From: Schizochytrium sp. TIO01
Lineage: Eukaryota; Sar; Bigyra; Thraustochytrida; Thraustochytriidae
Direction: 5' to 3'
Length of the DNA stretch: 64,000 nt
Assembly (NCBI GenBank): GCA_004764695.1
Contig: SMSO01000033.1
Location: 511,001 to 575,000, forward strand
Shown here: positions 11,001 to 21,518 of the stretch, piece by piece
How the letters are laid out: each line of letters begins with the position of its first letter
Numbering within the stretch: position 1 is the first letter of the stretch
Notes under the pieces: generated by a model
The model's input: only the letters and a program-made list of their open reading frames with translations
What the model was told of the DNA's origin: nothing
Databases searched by the model: none
Program-made: the position numbers and the translations under genes

Positions 11001-14000
11001 TTTTTAAAAAAGAAAGAAAAAAAGTAGATAATTAATTAATTGATGTGAAAGGCGATATGATATGTAGCTCTGTTCGATCTGCCAATCTCAGTGTTTGGGA
11101 GGTTCTTGAATGAGTAAAAGTTTCATTGTGAAGGATTTAAGCTAGAATGAACTAAAGTTGCAGCGCAGGTAAGTAGGTACAAGGTACACACGCCATGACT
11201 GGCTGAAGCAAAACAAATTCTTGGCAAGCTGCCTTTTATAAAAAGAGGATTTTAAGGTTAAAAAGGATGATGTAGGTACGAAGTTCAAGAGCAACATCTT
11301 CGAGCCACTAGTGAGAGTGTATTTGAGCTGGTCTAGTGTTTGTTCCCTTTTGACGATGCAAGGTAGTCTCCACCGCTGAGCTCGTGCGACTTTTATTTAG
11401 GCGCGTATGAATTCTATATTACACTCAGTAGTCATGAAGGGTTCACCCGACAGAGATGATGCTTACGTCGCTTTTGGCTATAAGCGCCAATGGTTATCAC
11501 TGTTTTGGTGGAGGCTCTAAACTGAAGGACCAGTATGAAATGGAGCTTAATTTTCATATGTGAAATACACCGAGGTAAAGATTGCTTTTCCTTTGGAACT
11601 TCAATACTTTCGCAGTCTCTTACAATAAAAATACACGACGACGTGTGAGGTGAAATTTAGAGCCTTGGTGGTCCAGCTTACTAGAATTGATGCGATTATG
11701 ATCCTCAGGCTGCTATTATGCTGTCAATGCGGGCGGTGCCTGGTAGGTGCTGCGAAAGTCGTGGAAAACCTTACATCGAGATAAGGACTACACTCTCGCC
11801 ATAAGTAACTGTCTTGAAGTTACTCACCCAGAGAATCTTATCGAGCTGTCCTCCAGAAGATTTAGGGTGTACGGCCAGCGTACCTGCTCCTGCAGTTGCC
11901 ATTGCCTGCCTATTACTGCGTCAGAGACTTTCTGATATTGGAAGGGTGTCACCAAAATTCAAAAGTTATGCAATTCTACTACTACTGATCACTACCTTTA
12001 GTTTGCATGCGTAAATGGGATATGCATTTAGCCTCAAGCTTTCCGGAGTGCCGCTGACATTTTATGCTCTGAGCTCGAAGGCTAAATCTGCCTCGAGGGA
12101 AATGTAGCGTCCTGGGTTTTATTGGTTCTCTTTCTTGTTCTCTTTCTTTTTGTTTTGTGGCAAATGGTAGTTTCAACCATTAGGTAGCTTTAACGAAAAC
12201 TAGTACCTAGCCACCTTATGTGGTGGGCGTGCGTCGAGAAAATTTGTTGCGTGGTAACGCCTGAAACCACCAATACCAAGAATAGATTATTTCCAAATAA
12301 GAGCTTGAGAAGACTCGGAGAGATGTTATTGCGATGACCCCCCGAGTCGCTCCACATATACAGTGCAGCTTACTTAATCTCTACAGTCGAGCTAAAGATT
12401 GCTTAAGGAATAGACTCGAAGTTAGCGATTGCTAAACACATTATTGTAATTATTGATGGCGAAGCCCTATAGGAACATTGTAATCTTGCACACCCGCGGC
12501 ACGTGAAAAACACATTTTCCAAGAAGGAGCTACGAGTCTATTCTCTAGTGAACGTACTCGACCAGTCTTGTTTACTGGCTCGGGAAAATGATGGAGAGCT
12601 CCTTTCCTGTCGTTTCTATTGAATCTAGTAGTAGATAACGAGTAGTTAGCAGGTTATGATTTCTATAGCGAATATATTGAAGTTCAAGTTGTTGATATTT
12701 GAGGGATTGGAACTTGGCGAAGAACTTAAAAAGGGACGATGCGTGGAGGTGGGAGAGGTTTTTATATTTAGAGGTTCGTGTGCTTTAATGGGTGATTCAA
12801 TTTCATCGTTCTGGTTTAACATAAACTCAGGCATCAAATTACACGCCATATACAAAGACACTGTCTTCGAAAGACTTGGCTTAGCAAACGTTTCCGAGCT
12901 TGAGTGGGTTCCTCGTGCTGAGCCTAGTAATTGTGTGTCCCATAGCTTGGTTGGATTTTGTTAGGTTATCTCCCATACGACCTCTGAAGAGCTAAGGTTC
13001 CGCTTTTCCTTTCGTAGGCAGGCTGTAGAAGAAATGCTAGCCTAAGAAAAGAATGAATAAAAAAGCATTAGCTTTCATGGATAAATTCTGTTTATCTGTG
13101 CTTTTAGCCAACGCTCATGAAAAGCATCATAATCGTCAACTTTTAAAAGCTACTCCTAAAGCATAGTTTGAGTGCAAAAGATCAAATGAAGAAATAGGCT
13201 CTACATCAAGTTGATTTAAGCGAAGCAATTATCCGATACAAGAATTCCCTCAAACTGGCTAATTTCATTTAATAATTAACTATGAAGAGGCGGTGGTCTG
13301 GCTCGGAGCTTCAAACAATGTGCATTGTTCGCATATTTTCTAACTTGCTTAGCGTCTTGCTATTGACTTACATTGTGACAACATTTGAAATGAAACTAAT
13401 GTGTTCCAATGTTAGATAAAATATTGATATCTTGATTGGTCCATATTAACTATTATGCTTTGCAGATACTGGGGTTCTCTTTATTACAATGCTACACTAA
13501 GAATATACATTGATGAGATTAATTAAAGGCAGGTATTTGTACGGTATAAGTCTACCCACTTCCAATCATGAAGCAACATAGTTTGTTTTCTGATCGAGTT
13601 TTATTTCACCAATTCATGGGTCATATGAAAATGACATTTCCAGAGTTCTTGGTACACCTCTACAAGTACGAAAGTATTTCAAGTACGAAAGTATCAAGAA
13701 GTGTATACGATAAGAACTGGAAAATTGCACCTGAAGGTATACAGTGAAGGAACTCAAGAGTTGAAAGTGCACCACAAACTAAAAAGAACATGCGAAGGTA
13801 AAACGTAAATTATTGGTCCAGGAAACAAGTTGATCTATCTTTTTTAGTTATACTTAATCCAAACCAAGGCTGCACTTGTTTACTCAGTGTAACACAAACC
13901 AACTCACCTTGACTAACTTCTCAAGAATAGTCTATCACTAACCCAAGGCTTGAGGGCGCAATCTCTTCTTCAGTCTTGATCATGTTTACAACGTGCCTTG

Positions 14001-15146
14001 CTTTAATCTTTCCAGCTAGCCTCTGGCTAATCAATGGTTAGCTTTCAGTAGTCAGGCCGAGCGGAGCATTTCCAGATTACCATACGAAGAACTTTCATAG
14101 AGCAAGGTCAAGGTATAGACTCTCTGTTAAATTTATCTAAGAGGGGTTAATTTTATTCATTATCGCGCGAACACTACAAGCCATGCACAGCTACCTGGAG
14201 AAAGTATGTTCGACCCTTGTAAGATTGATGATGTTAATCTTGACTATATGGACCATGCTCAATAACAACGATAATTTGAGATTTCCTTAGTGCAAACATA
14301 GACCGAAATTTCGGACATTGCTTTAGAGTCAAATTTCTGATACCACTTTAGGGGCATATATAAGCATGTTCACCATCTCTAGTACCTTGAGATTTGTACC
14401 TTGAGATTTGTACCAAAGAACAAGAAGCACATTTTTTTAAAGAGTCTCTGTGTATTAGATACTGAAATAGAGTAAAGGATTGTAGAGTTCCTTTCGTTCA
14501 TCATACCACATCACACAATGCGTCTTGGTACCTATTTAAAGTTAAATAGTACTGTTATGCTGTGTCCGTAAAGCTCTATGACAAACAACATATTCTTATG
14601 AATTTCAATATAGTGGTCCAGTGGCAAAAAATGCCTAAGGCTTATTGTCTCACCAACCAGTCTAGCCGCGACAAGGTCAATCTAGGCGTGTTGTAATTGA
14701 GAGAAGAAAAACTAATTGATCGTGTAAGGGTGGTTCTGATTTTGGTGGCATTTCTTCGCAGAGCCTTAACCGACACCTAGATATCCAAAATCATCCACAT
14801 CTATTTCGTTGATGTAACGAAGAAGCTTAAATCTACTTTGAATTCCATGCTACAAAAGAGTTGCACAATTATATATACGAAGAGAAGCTCTGTACTACTA
14901 ATATCCCGAATTATAGTTTATTTGCTCTCACCGATCCATTCACGTTTTCGATGCATCTAAATTGAAAGTGGATGCTCATCTGTTTTTTATTTATCACACA
15001 TTCCACTTTAGTCTTGAAAGACATTGGATAGGCTTAATTAGACGCCAGGAGCTGAATTAAGGACTTCCCCATATCTATGTATGCCTACCATTGTGTTAAG
15101 TCTAAAAGTTTTTGTTATTATTTACAACGAACCTGAATGATCTTGA
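8004..15146. other. gene-poor region of about 7.1 kb
   Basis: Only short, unconserved frames are present, none longer than about 130 codons and none with a recognisable domain. The DNA is moderately AT-rich with scattered homopolymers and small repeats such as TGAATGAATGAG near 10515. I see no LTRs, long terminal inverted repeats, reverse transcriptase or transposase motifs, and no tRNA B box. The first 230 bp probably hold the promoter and leader of the minus-strand membrane protein gene. A frame at 12656-12964 (102 codons) looks somewhat protein-like but matches nothing I know. Confidence 0.5.
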
Positions 15147-16038
15147 GAGCCGCCCAGCACACTTTGCATGTGCCGAATTGGGTTACTCAAACTGGAATCC
15201 ATGCTCCGACCACACGAAAGCCAAAATGAACATCATGCAGGATCTCTGACCCAGATCTTGCCATACAAAGAGCTTGTTTCTTGCACGACTTGAGCGGCTG
15301 CGGTTGCTGATTTCATCTGACATTCAGATCATCCTCTACTATATCAGTCTTAACTCTTCACAATATTATTTGATTTTTTCTTATCATTCTATACTCTATC
15401 AACGAACAAAGCTCTCGTTGATCAGCTTTACAATGAACAATATTACTGTTTCTGTTTGAGCAATAAAGGTACCGCTGCAGTATGGTGTGATCCTTTTACA
15501 TAATGATCCAATACAAGCATAAGTAACCAGGAACTAAATTATAGACACCAAGACAGCAAATGAAAACCACGGGACCTCTGCTTGTAGGCTAATAGATAGA
15601 CATTGTATAGCTGTCTCTCTGCTCTCCTGACTATAATTCCAGTAAGATGCAAATTGTCAGAACTCATCATTGTGGTCTTGTTGTACTTCCCACTTGACTA
15701 TCGTTAGAAACGTCACATTACGTTTACGTATCGTGATAGTTCAGATCGCTCGTGTCCACTCGAATCGAAGTTTCCGAATTATGATCCTTCCCACCTGACA
15801 ATGGCGATTTCTGCACTCGACGAGCAGAAAAAAGTCTCATGAGACGCCAGAATGGCCAACTTCAATAAACTGAATTTGGGACTCTTCTGGTCCAACATCC
15901 TAAATAAATGTTTTATCTAAGTAAGAACCTAGGGACTACTATGAAGAAACTATCCTTCGTCTCTGGAAAAAATAAAAAGGGAAAGAAAAAATTGCACCTA
16001 CGTACTACTACTAACACGGTACCAATGTTTTACATAGA
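15147..16038 (+). pseudogene. unit A of the secreted Cys-rich family with the coding region deleted
   Basis: This unit starts with the same upstream element as the intact copies (GAGCCGC, then CACACTTTGCATGTGCCGAATTG at 15158-15180). It follows the copy at 16063 onward to the sequence CGACTTG, ending at 15292. It then jumps directly to the last codons and 3' flank of the copy ('AGCGGCTGCGGTTGCTGA', 15293 on) and stays collinear with the region 16829-17543. Compared with unit B, about 600 bp is missing, including the signal peptide and nearly the whole mature protein. The motif CTTG occurs at both edges in unit B (16208-16211 and 16815-16818), so a short-homology deletion is likely. No product is expected. 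Confidence 0.85.
15158..15180 (+). promoter_or_regulatory. shared upstream element, copy A
   Basis: Copy of the 23-bp block CACACTTTGCATGTGCCGAAT+TG found upstream of all five family members, preceded by GAGCCGC at 15147. It is stranded here because its gene is deleted. Confidence 0.6.
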
Positions 16039-16076
16039 TTGCTTGTAAGGTGGCCATGTAAAGAGCCGCACTGTAG

Positions 16077-16099
16077 CACACTTTGCATGTGCCGAATTG
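16077..16099 (+). promoter_or_regulatory. shared upstream element, copy B
   Basis: Copy of the 23-bp family element, 300 bp upstream of the start codon at 16377. A second conserved block downstream reads GCTCCGACCACACGAAA. Confidence 0.6.
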
Positions 16100-16376
16100 G
16101 GTTACTCAAACTGGAATCCATGCTCCGACCACACGAAAGCCAAAACGAACATCATGCAGGATCTCCGACCCAGATCTTGCCATACAAAGAGTTTGTTTCT
16201 TGCACGACTTGGACGGCCAAACCATTCCTCAAGATTCTCCAAACACCAAAACCCAAACATAGCAAAATTCAAACCTTCAAACCCAAGCTAACAAACCAAG
16301 TCTCAACCCAAGAATCGTCTCCCGCCACTACTGATACTACCAATCCAAGCAATACCAGTAACAACATCGCATTACA

Positions 16377-16838
16377 ATGACCAAGCTCATCAACATCGCA
16401 GTCATCTTTGCTCTCATCGGCCTCGTGTGCATGCAAGTCGCCCAAGCCGCCCCTGTCGACGACAAGAACCGTGGGCTTCTTAGAGGCCGCAAACAACAAC
16501 GTCGCCTCAGCTGGGATAGTTTTATCAAGAGTATCGAAAAAGATGCCAAAACCGTTGTCGACGACATTGAAGATATCACCGAAGAAGGTTATTGTGACGT
16601 CATCAAGCTCGCAGCGAAAGCGCTCATTTCTGAGGATATCACCACCGACTCTGGCTGTGCCTTGCTGGGCACCGAGGCCGCTCTTGAGTGTGAGACTGCT
16701 GGTGGTGGTCCGGAAGACCCTGTCGCCGACCTGTGTGCAGTAGCTATCTCGGGTACAGGAGTCGCTGCTTGTGAGAGTGCAATTGCTGATGGCGGAACTT
16801 TCGATGCATCTGCGCTTGAGAGCGACTGTGGTTGCTGA
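16377..16838 (+). CDS. small secreted Cys-rich protein, copy B
   Basis: A 153-residue precursor. Residues 1-24 form a clear signal peptide ending in VAQA before Ala25. A short charged pro-region follows, with RGLLRG at 32-37 and the dibasic RKQQRR at 38-43, a likely kexin-type cleavage site. The predicted mature chain starts LSWDSF at 44, continues as an amphipathic helix (44-70), and has cysteines at 73, 94, 105, 120, 132, 151 and 153, ending CGC. The motif GGGPEDPVADLC lies at 109-120. I do not recognise the family. Precursor layout resembles host-defence peptides or secreted effectors, but no activity is shown. An odd number of Cys (seven) in the mature part would leave one free or allow dimerisation. 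It differs from copy C at a single residue (Ile84 against Val84). Confidence 0.88.
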   Translation: MTKLINIAVIFALIGLVCMQVAQAAPVDDKNRGLLRGRKQQRRLSWDSFIKSIEKDAKTVVDDIEDITEEGYCDVIKLAAKALISEDITTDSGCALLGTEAALECETAGGGPEDPVADLCAVAISGTGVAACESAIADGGTFDASALESDCGC

Positions 16839-17581
16839 TTTCATCCTCTACATATCATCCTCTCCTAGATCAGTCTTAACTCTTTACAAAATTATTTGAT
16901 TTTCTCTTATCATTCTATACTCTATCAACGAACAAAGCTCTCGTTGATCAGCTTTACAATGAACAATATAAAACTACCACTACAGTATGGTGTGATCCTT
17001 TTACATATGAACAAAAAATACAAGCATAAGTAAGCAAGAACTCGATTATAGACATCAAGACAGCAAATGAAAACCATGGAACCTCTGCTTGTAGGCTAAT
17101 AGATAGACATTGTATAGCTGTCTCTCTGCTCTCCTGACTATAATTCCAGTAAGATGCAAATTGTTAGAACTCATCATTGTGGTCTTATTTTACTTCCCAC
17201 TTGACTATCGTTAGAAACGTCAGATTACGTTTACGTATCGTGGTAGTTCAGATCGCTCGTGTCCACTCGAATCGAAGTTTCCGAATTATGATCCTCCCCA
17301 CCTGACAATGGCGACTTCTGCACTCGACGAGCAGAAAAAAGTCTCATGAGACGCCAACTTCAATAAACTGAATTCGGGACTCTTCTGGTCCAACATACTA
17401 AATAAATGTTTTATCTAAGTAAGAACCTAGGGACTACTACGAAGAAACTATCCTTCATATTGATCTCTGGAAAAAATAAAAAGGGAAAGAAAAAAATTGC
17501 ACCTACGTACTACTACTAACACGGTAACAATGTTTTACATAGATTGCTTGTAAGGTGGCCATGTAAAGAGCCGCACTGTAG

Positions 17582-17604
17582 CACACTTTGCATGTGCCGA
17601 ATTG
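17582..17604 (+). promoter_or_regulatory. shared upstream element, copy C
   Basis: Identical to copy B, 300 bp upstream of the start codon at 17882. Confidence 0.6.
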
Positions 17605-17881
17605 GGTTACTCAAACTGGAATCCATGCTCCGACCACACGAAAGCCAAAACGAACATCATGCAGGATCTCCGACCCAGATCTTGCCGTACAAAGAGCTTG
17701 TTTCTTGCACGACTTGGACGGCCAAACCATTCCTCAAGATTCTCCAAACACCAAAACCCAAACATAGCAAAATTCAAACCTTCAAACTCAAGCTAACAAA
17801 CCAAGTCTCAACCCAAGAATCGTCTCCCGCCACTACTGATACTACCAATCCAAGCAATACCAGTAACAACATCGCATTACA

Positions 17882-18343
17882 ATGACCAAGCTCATCAACA
17901 TCGCAGTCATCTTTGCTCTCATCGGCCTCGTGTGCATGCAAGTCGCCCAAGCCGCCCCTGTCGACGACAAGAACCGTGGGCTTCTTAGAGGCCGCAAACA
18001 ACAGCGTCGCCTCAGCTGGGATAGTTTTATCAAGAGTATCGAAAAGGATGCCAAAACCGTTGTCGACGACATTGAAGATATCACTGAAGAAGGTTATTGT
18101 GATGTCATCAAGCTCGCAGCGAAAGCGCTCGTTTCTGAGGATATCACCACCGACTCTGGCTGTGCCTTGCTGGGCACCGAGGCCGCTCTTGAGTGTGAGA
18201 CTGCTGGTGGTGGTCCGGAAGACCCTGTCGCCGACCTATGTGCAGTAGCTATCTCGGGCACTGGAGTCGCTGCTTGTGAGAGTGCAATTGCTGATGGCGG
18301 AACTTTCGATGCATCTGCGCTTGAGAGCGACTGTGGCTGCTAA
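17882..18343 (+). CDS. small secreted Cys-rich protein, copy C
   Basis: A 153-residue near-duplicate of copy B: the proteins differ only at residue 84. It has the same signal peptide (1-24), RKQQRR processing site (38-43), seven mature cysteines and CGC end. The stop is TAA, as in the divergent copy E, whereas copy B has TGA. This suggests that copy C keeps the older 3' end and that copy B's end was exchanged. The few nucleotide differences from copy B include several silent ones, for example GTGACGTC against GTGATGTC near residue 74. Function unknown. Confidence 0.88.
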   Translation: MTKLINIAVIFALIGLVCMQVAQAAPVDDKNRGLLRGRKQQRRLSWDSFIKSIEKDAKTVVDDIEDITEEGYCDVIKLAAKALVSEDITTDSGCALLGTEAALECETAGGGPEDPVADLCAVAISGTGVAACESAIADGGTFDASALESDCGC

Positions 18344-19024
18344 GACACTTCGAATGCTGGTTAAAGCTAACTTTTTTCAATATATATAGATAATTTTTCT
18401 AATTAAAATCATATATAATTTCTGCAATCGTTATCTTTTTCTGTTGGTCTGACAAGGGATTTTTCTAATGTATGCAGGTGATAGTTTCCCCATAATAGAT
18501 CAAGTATTCTGAAAGAATTGTTAACGAATCAGGTAATGGTTAAATTTTGTTAAATTGCTGAATAGGTTGAAGGAGTGGTGGGTGGCGGGAAACACCAGCT
18601 TGATCCCCTTCTTTCTGCAACCAATGAAGTAATTGCATCTTTTTCGTTGATTCAGGCAAGCATTGCCTATGTTTCCGAATCGTGACCCTAGCATCGAATG
18701 GACCAGGCCGGTCAAGAATATGCTGCTCACAACCAAAAAAAAAAGAGAGAAATATCGCATGTAACACTAATTCAACTACGCATCTTAAAATAAATTCAGA
18801 AACACAAAACACTCTAAATAATTCAATGTGTTTTACATACTCATTCTACATGGCAAAAATTCAGATATCTTACCGAGAGTAAAAAAGAGAAAAAAGTGCA
18901 TTTCCCTACTACTATTACTTCGTATCTACCTTGTAGACGCTATCAATACTAGTCAAATTCAGAAAAATAAAAAGTTAATTCTAGTATTTGGGCTTATGCT
19001 GCCCACTAAATAATATGCATGTAA
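18344..19024. other. spacer between units C and D
   Basis: AT-rich 680 bp unrelated to the 3' flanks of units A and B. No gene seen. Confidence 0.5.
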
Positions 19025-19036
19025 GAGCCGCCTTAT

Positions 19037-19059
19037 CACACTTTGCATGTGTCGAATTT
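19037..19059 (+). promoter_or_regulatory. shared upstream element, copy D
   Basis: Version with a few changes (TGTGTCGAATTTT at its end), preceded by GAGCCGC at 19025-19031, and 291 bp upstream of the decayed gene start. Confidence 0.5.
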
Positions 19060-19327
19060 TGTCCCTTTCGCTGAATTCAGTACTCTGTATGCTAACAAGC
19101 TCCTTGCAAGGAGTTTAGCAATATTATTTTTATCTTAAAATTATTGTATATATCATATAAGAATGAGAGTACGATACTGACTTTCAAATAGTCCCTTAAT
19201 TCTTTAAACAGAAAATATCGCAGCTCCGTTGCTGGCAAACCTTAAAACCCAAATCCAGTACGATTTTACCAAATAAAAACCTCCATATATTTTCACCCAG
19301 GAAATATCAGTTGCAATCCGTGCTACA

Positions 19328-19780
19328 ATGACGAAGCTAATCAAGATTGTCATCCTTTTTGCCTTTCTTAGCCTGATGTGCATACAAGTTGCCCAAGCCA
19401 CGTCTCCTGATGACAAGAACCTTGGGTTTCTCAGAGGTCAAGAACACGAGCGCCGCCTCAGCTGGAGTAGTTTTATCAAGACGCTTCAAAACGATGCCAA
19501 GGCTGTCGCAAATGTATTGAAAGGAGCTACCTCTGGTTTGACTGGTGCGCTTTGATCGGGTTTGCGCCTAAATCCATTATCAATAGAGATACCGCCGCCA
19601 GCTCTGGCTAGGCTTTATCTTGGTATAGAGTCTGCGTTGTCGTGACGTCTGTTGAAGTTGCTCAGAAAACTTGGCAACTGACCTCTTCTTTGTGGTAATT
19701 CAGGTACAGCCATTGTTGTTTTAAGCTCATTCGTCAATGGAGGTACTTTTGATGCTACTGAGTTTGAGGTTGAACAGAGA
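19328..19780 (+). pseudogene. decayed secreted Cys-rich protein, copy D
   Basis: The first 53 or so codons keep the family pattern: signal peptide ending VAQA, LRG, the dibasic ERR and LSWSSFIK. The frame then departs from the family and stops at TGA 19553-19555, giving 75 residues with no mature cysteines. Downstream, broken pieces of the family remain: a segment near 19590-19650 resembling the central region, and 'NGGTFDAT' near 19736-19760 matching the GGTFDAS end. Loss by stop and frameshifts is the simplest reading. A short linear helical peptide could still be made from the 75-residue frame. Confidence 0.75.
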
Positions 19781-20702
19781 TTCTTCTCGACTACTTTATT
19801 TTCTTAATCAATTAAAGCTATAAACGCTTGTTCTCTTGCATTTTTTAAGGCTGGGCTCAAACAAGCTATGCAATTATTGCTCAATTAGATACGCGACTCC
19901 CATACCTGTTTTTTTAATACATGATACGTGTCTGTTGAGTGTCTAAGAAATTAATCTGTTGGTTAAGTTTTTTCCTAGCCCCCAAGTTTTAGAGAGTTAA
20001 AGTCCAGCTTGCAAGCTGTTAACCACCCAATCTGCATAGCGTCTTAATACTGCAACGAAACTCAAAGCATTTTTATCGTAGGTTTGGAACCATACTGTAC
20101 ATCTAAAGTTTTAAATCACTTACAAGCACTCTCAAACCTCTTTGTAGTGTATACAGACATTGAAGATGAAGATCTCAGCTCATCTGAAAGGTTTATTTTT
20201 TTCACTTGGAGTCTTCTATCAACACGGGCAGCTACCCTTTCACGTAAGACTTCGGATTCTATCCCCTCCGACCTAGTAACGACGAGTTTTGAACAGAGCA
20301 AAGTCTCATGAAATGCTGAAAAGTCTCACCTTGAAAGACTGAATCATGGACTACTTATTACCTCACCAGATACAATGCAGTAGGTATAAGAGAAAGCTTC
20401 CAACTTGGACACACGAGCATTTGTATTTTTAATTTATTTTATCATGTCAGCTTCGTCCGCATCTATCATGTAAAGCGCAAGCAGCTCAAGCACAAAGCCC
20501 CTATAGATGTCAGTCTGTATGATTTAAGAACAGACAGGGAATCTGTTCTAAAAGTAAAGAAACAAACTGTGCATTAGGTCTTGTGTTTTTTTAATATACG
20601 TAAATATGTAAAATTATGCTTCAATATTCAATTTTGTTTTACATTTTAAAAAATCGGATATGATATCGTATAGTTTATGATAGTCTACCTCTAGCGTTAA
20701 AA
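19781..20702. other. spacer between units D and E
   Basis: AT-rich 920 bp with only short frames; nothing recognisable. Confidence 0.5.
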
Positions 20703-20715
20703 GAGCCAAATGCAT

Positions 20716-20738
20716 CACACTCTGCATGTGCCGAATTG
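20716..20738 (+). promoter_or_regulatory. shared upstream element, copy E
   Basis: One mismatch from copy B (CACACTCTGCATG). The second block GCTCCGACCACACGAAA is also kept at about 20762-20778. It lies 341 bp upstream of the start at 21057. Conservation here stands out because most of the surrounding leader has diverged. Confidence 0.65.
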
Positions 20739-21056
20739 GTCAGCACAGGCTGGAAGTTATGCTCCGACCACACGAAAACAGACTCGTGCGAGACTTACCG
20801 ATTAAGCCTTTCCACACAAAGTTCAGCCAACCCTGTCACCTCTTTAAGACGAACAATCCTTTCGCAGCTCGGCAAACCATATATGAAAAGGATCTTATAT
20901 AAATTGGCGAACATATCCTCAATCTTTGAAAAGGCAAAGTTATTCACATATCAACAAACCTCGAACTCCAAGCTAATATACCCTTCAATACAAGAATTCC
21001 CAAACAGGATTACCTACTATTGGTGAAAGAAATCCCAGTCGCAAACTCGTACTACA

Positions 21057-21518
21057 ATGACTAAATTTATCAACCTTGTCACTATGTTTGTCCTCCTTAG
21101 CGTCATGTGCATGCACTTATCTGAAGCCGCTCCTACCGAAGACAAAAACCGCGGGCTGCTAAGAGGTCGTAAGCACCCGCGGCGCCTCAGTTGGGATAGC
21201 TTTGTCAAGAGCATCGAGAAAGACGCCAAGACAGTTGTTGATGACGTTGAAAGTGTTACGGAAGAAGGCTATTGTGAAGTCATTAAGCTTGCAGCGAAAG
21301 CGCTCGTCTCTGAAGACATTACAACCGACTCTGGCTGTGCTTTACTCGGCACGAAGGCTGTTCTTGAGTGTGAAACTGCTGGGGATGGTCCTGAAGACCC
21401 GGTTGCTGACCTCTGTGCTGCGGCAATTTCGGGCACAGGTGTTGCTGCTTGTGAAAGTGCCATATCCAACGGTGGTACCTTTGATGCTGCTAGTCTTGAG
21501 AGTGATTGTGGCTGCTAA
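21057..21518 (+). CDS. small secreted Cys-rich protein, copy E (divergent)
   Basis: A 153-residue family member with no length change against copies B and C. The signal peptide is divergent (residues 1-24, ending LSEA). RGLLRG, the RKHPRR site and LSWDSF are kept, as are all seven mature cysteines, EEGYC, GPEDPVADLC, SGTGVAACES, GGTFDA and LESDCGC. Many third codon positions differ from copies B and C while most mature residues are unchanged, which points to purifying selection on the mature part. The dibasic site is retained although the intervening residues changed (QQ to HP). Confidence 0.88.
   Translation: MTKFINLVTMFVLLSVMCMHLSEAAPTEDKNRGLLRGRKHPRRLSWDSFVKSIEKDAKTVVDDVESVTEEGYCEVIKLAAKALVSEDITTDSGCALLGTKAVLECETAGDGPEDPVADLCAAAISGTGVAACESAISNGGTFDAASLESDCGC

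Larger units (their letters stand above)
16039..17543 (+). repeat. 1,505-bp tandem unit (unit B), repeated as unit C
   Basis: Corresponding points of units B and C are 1,505 bp apart (for example the start codons at 16377 and 17882). The two are nearly identical through promoter, leader and coding region. Similarity to unit C ends within the last codons: after the final Cys codon, unit B has TGA followed by one flank while unit C has TAA followed by an unrelated flank. The 3' flank of unit B matches that of unit A. The pattern fits recent unequal exchange. Confidence 0.9.

Noticed and set aside
12656-12964. 102-codon plus-strand frame in the gene-poor region
   Set aside because: No domain, no repeat elsewhere in the window and no supporting context; it could be chance.
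16039-16380. 113-codon plus-strand frame upstream of copy B (and the same at 17544)
   Set aside because: It begins at TTG with no early ATG, covers the promoter and leader, overlaps the real start and has no counterpart upstream of copies D and E.
16402-16500. RXLR-type translocation motif in the secreted family
   Set aside because: RGLLRG resembles but does not match RxLR, and no dEER follows. The conserved dibasic site suits kexin processing better.
16269-16844. Minus-strand 191-codon frame opposite the secreted peptide copy B
   Set aside because: It lies exactly antisense to the coding sequence. In copy C the frame is interrupted, while the plus-strand protein has a signal peptide and conserved Cys.
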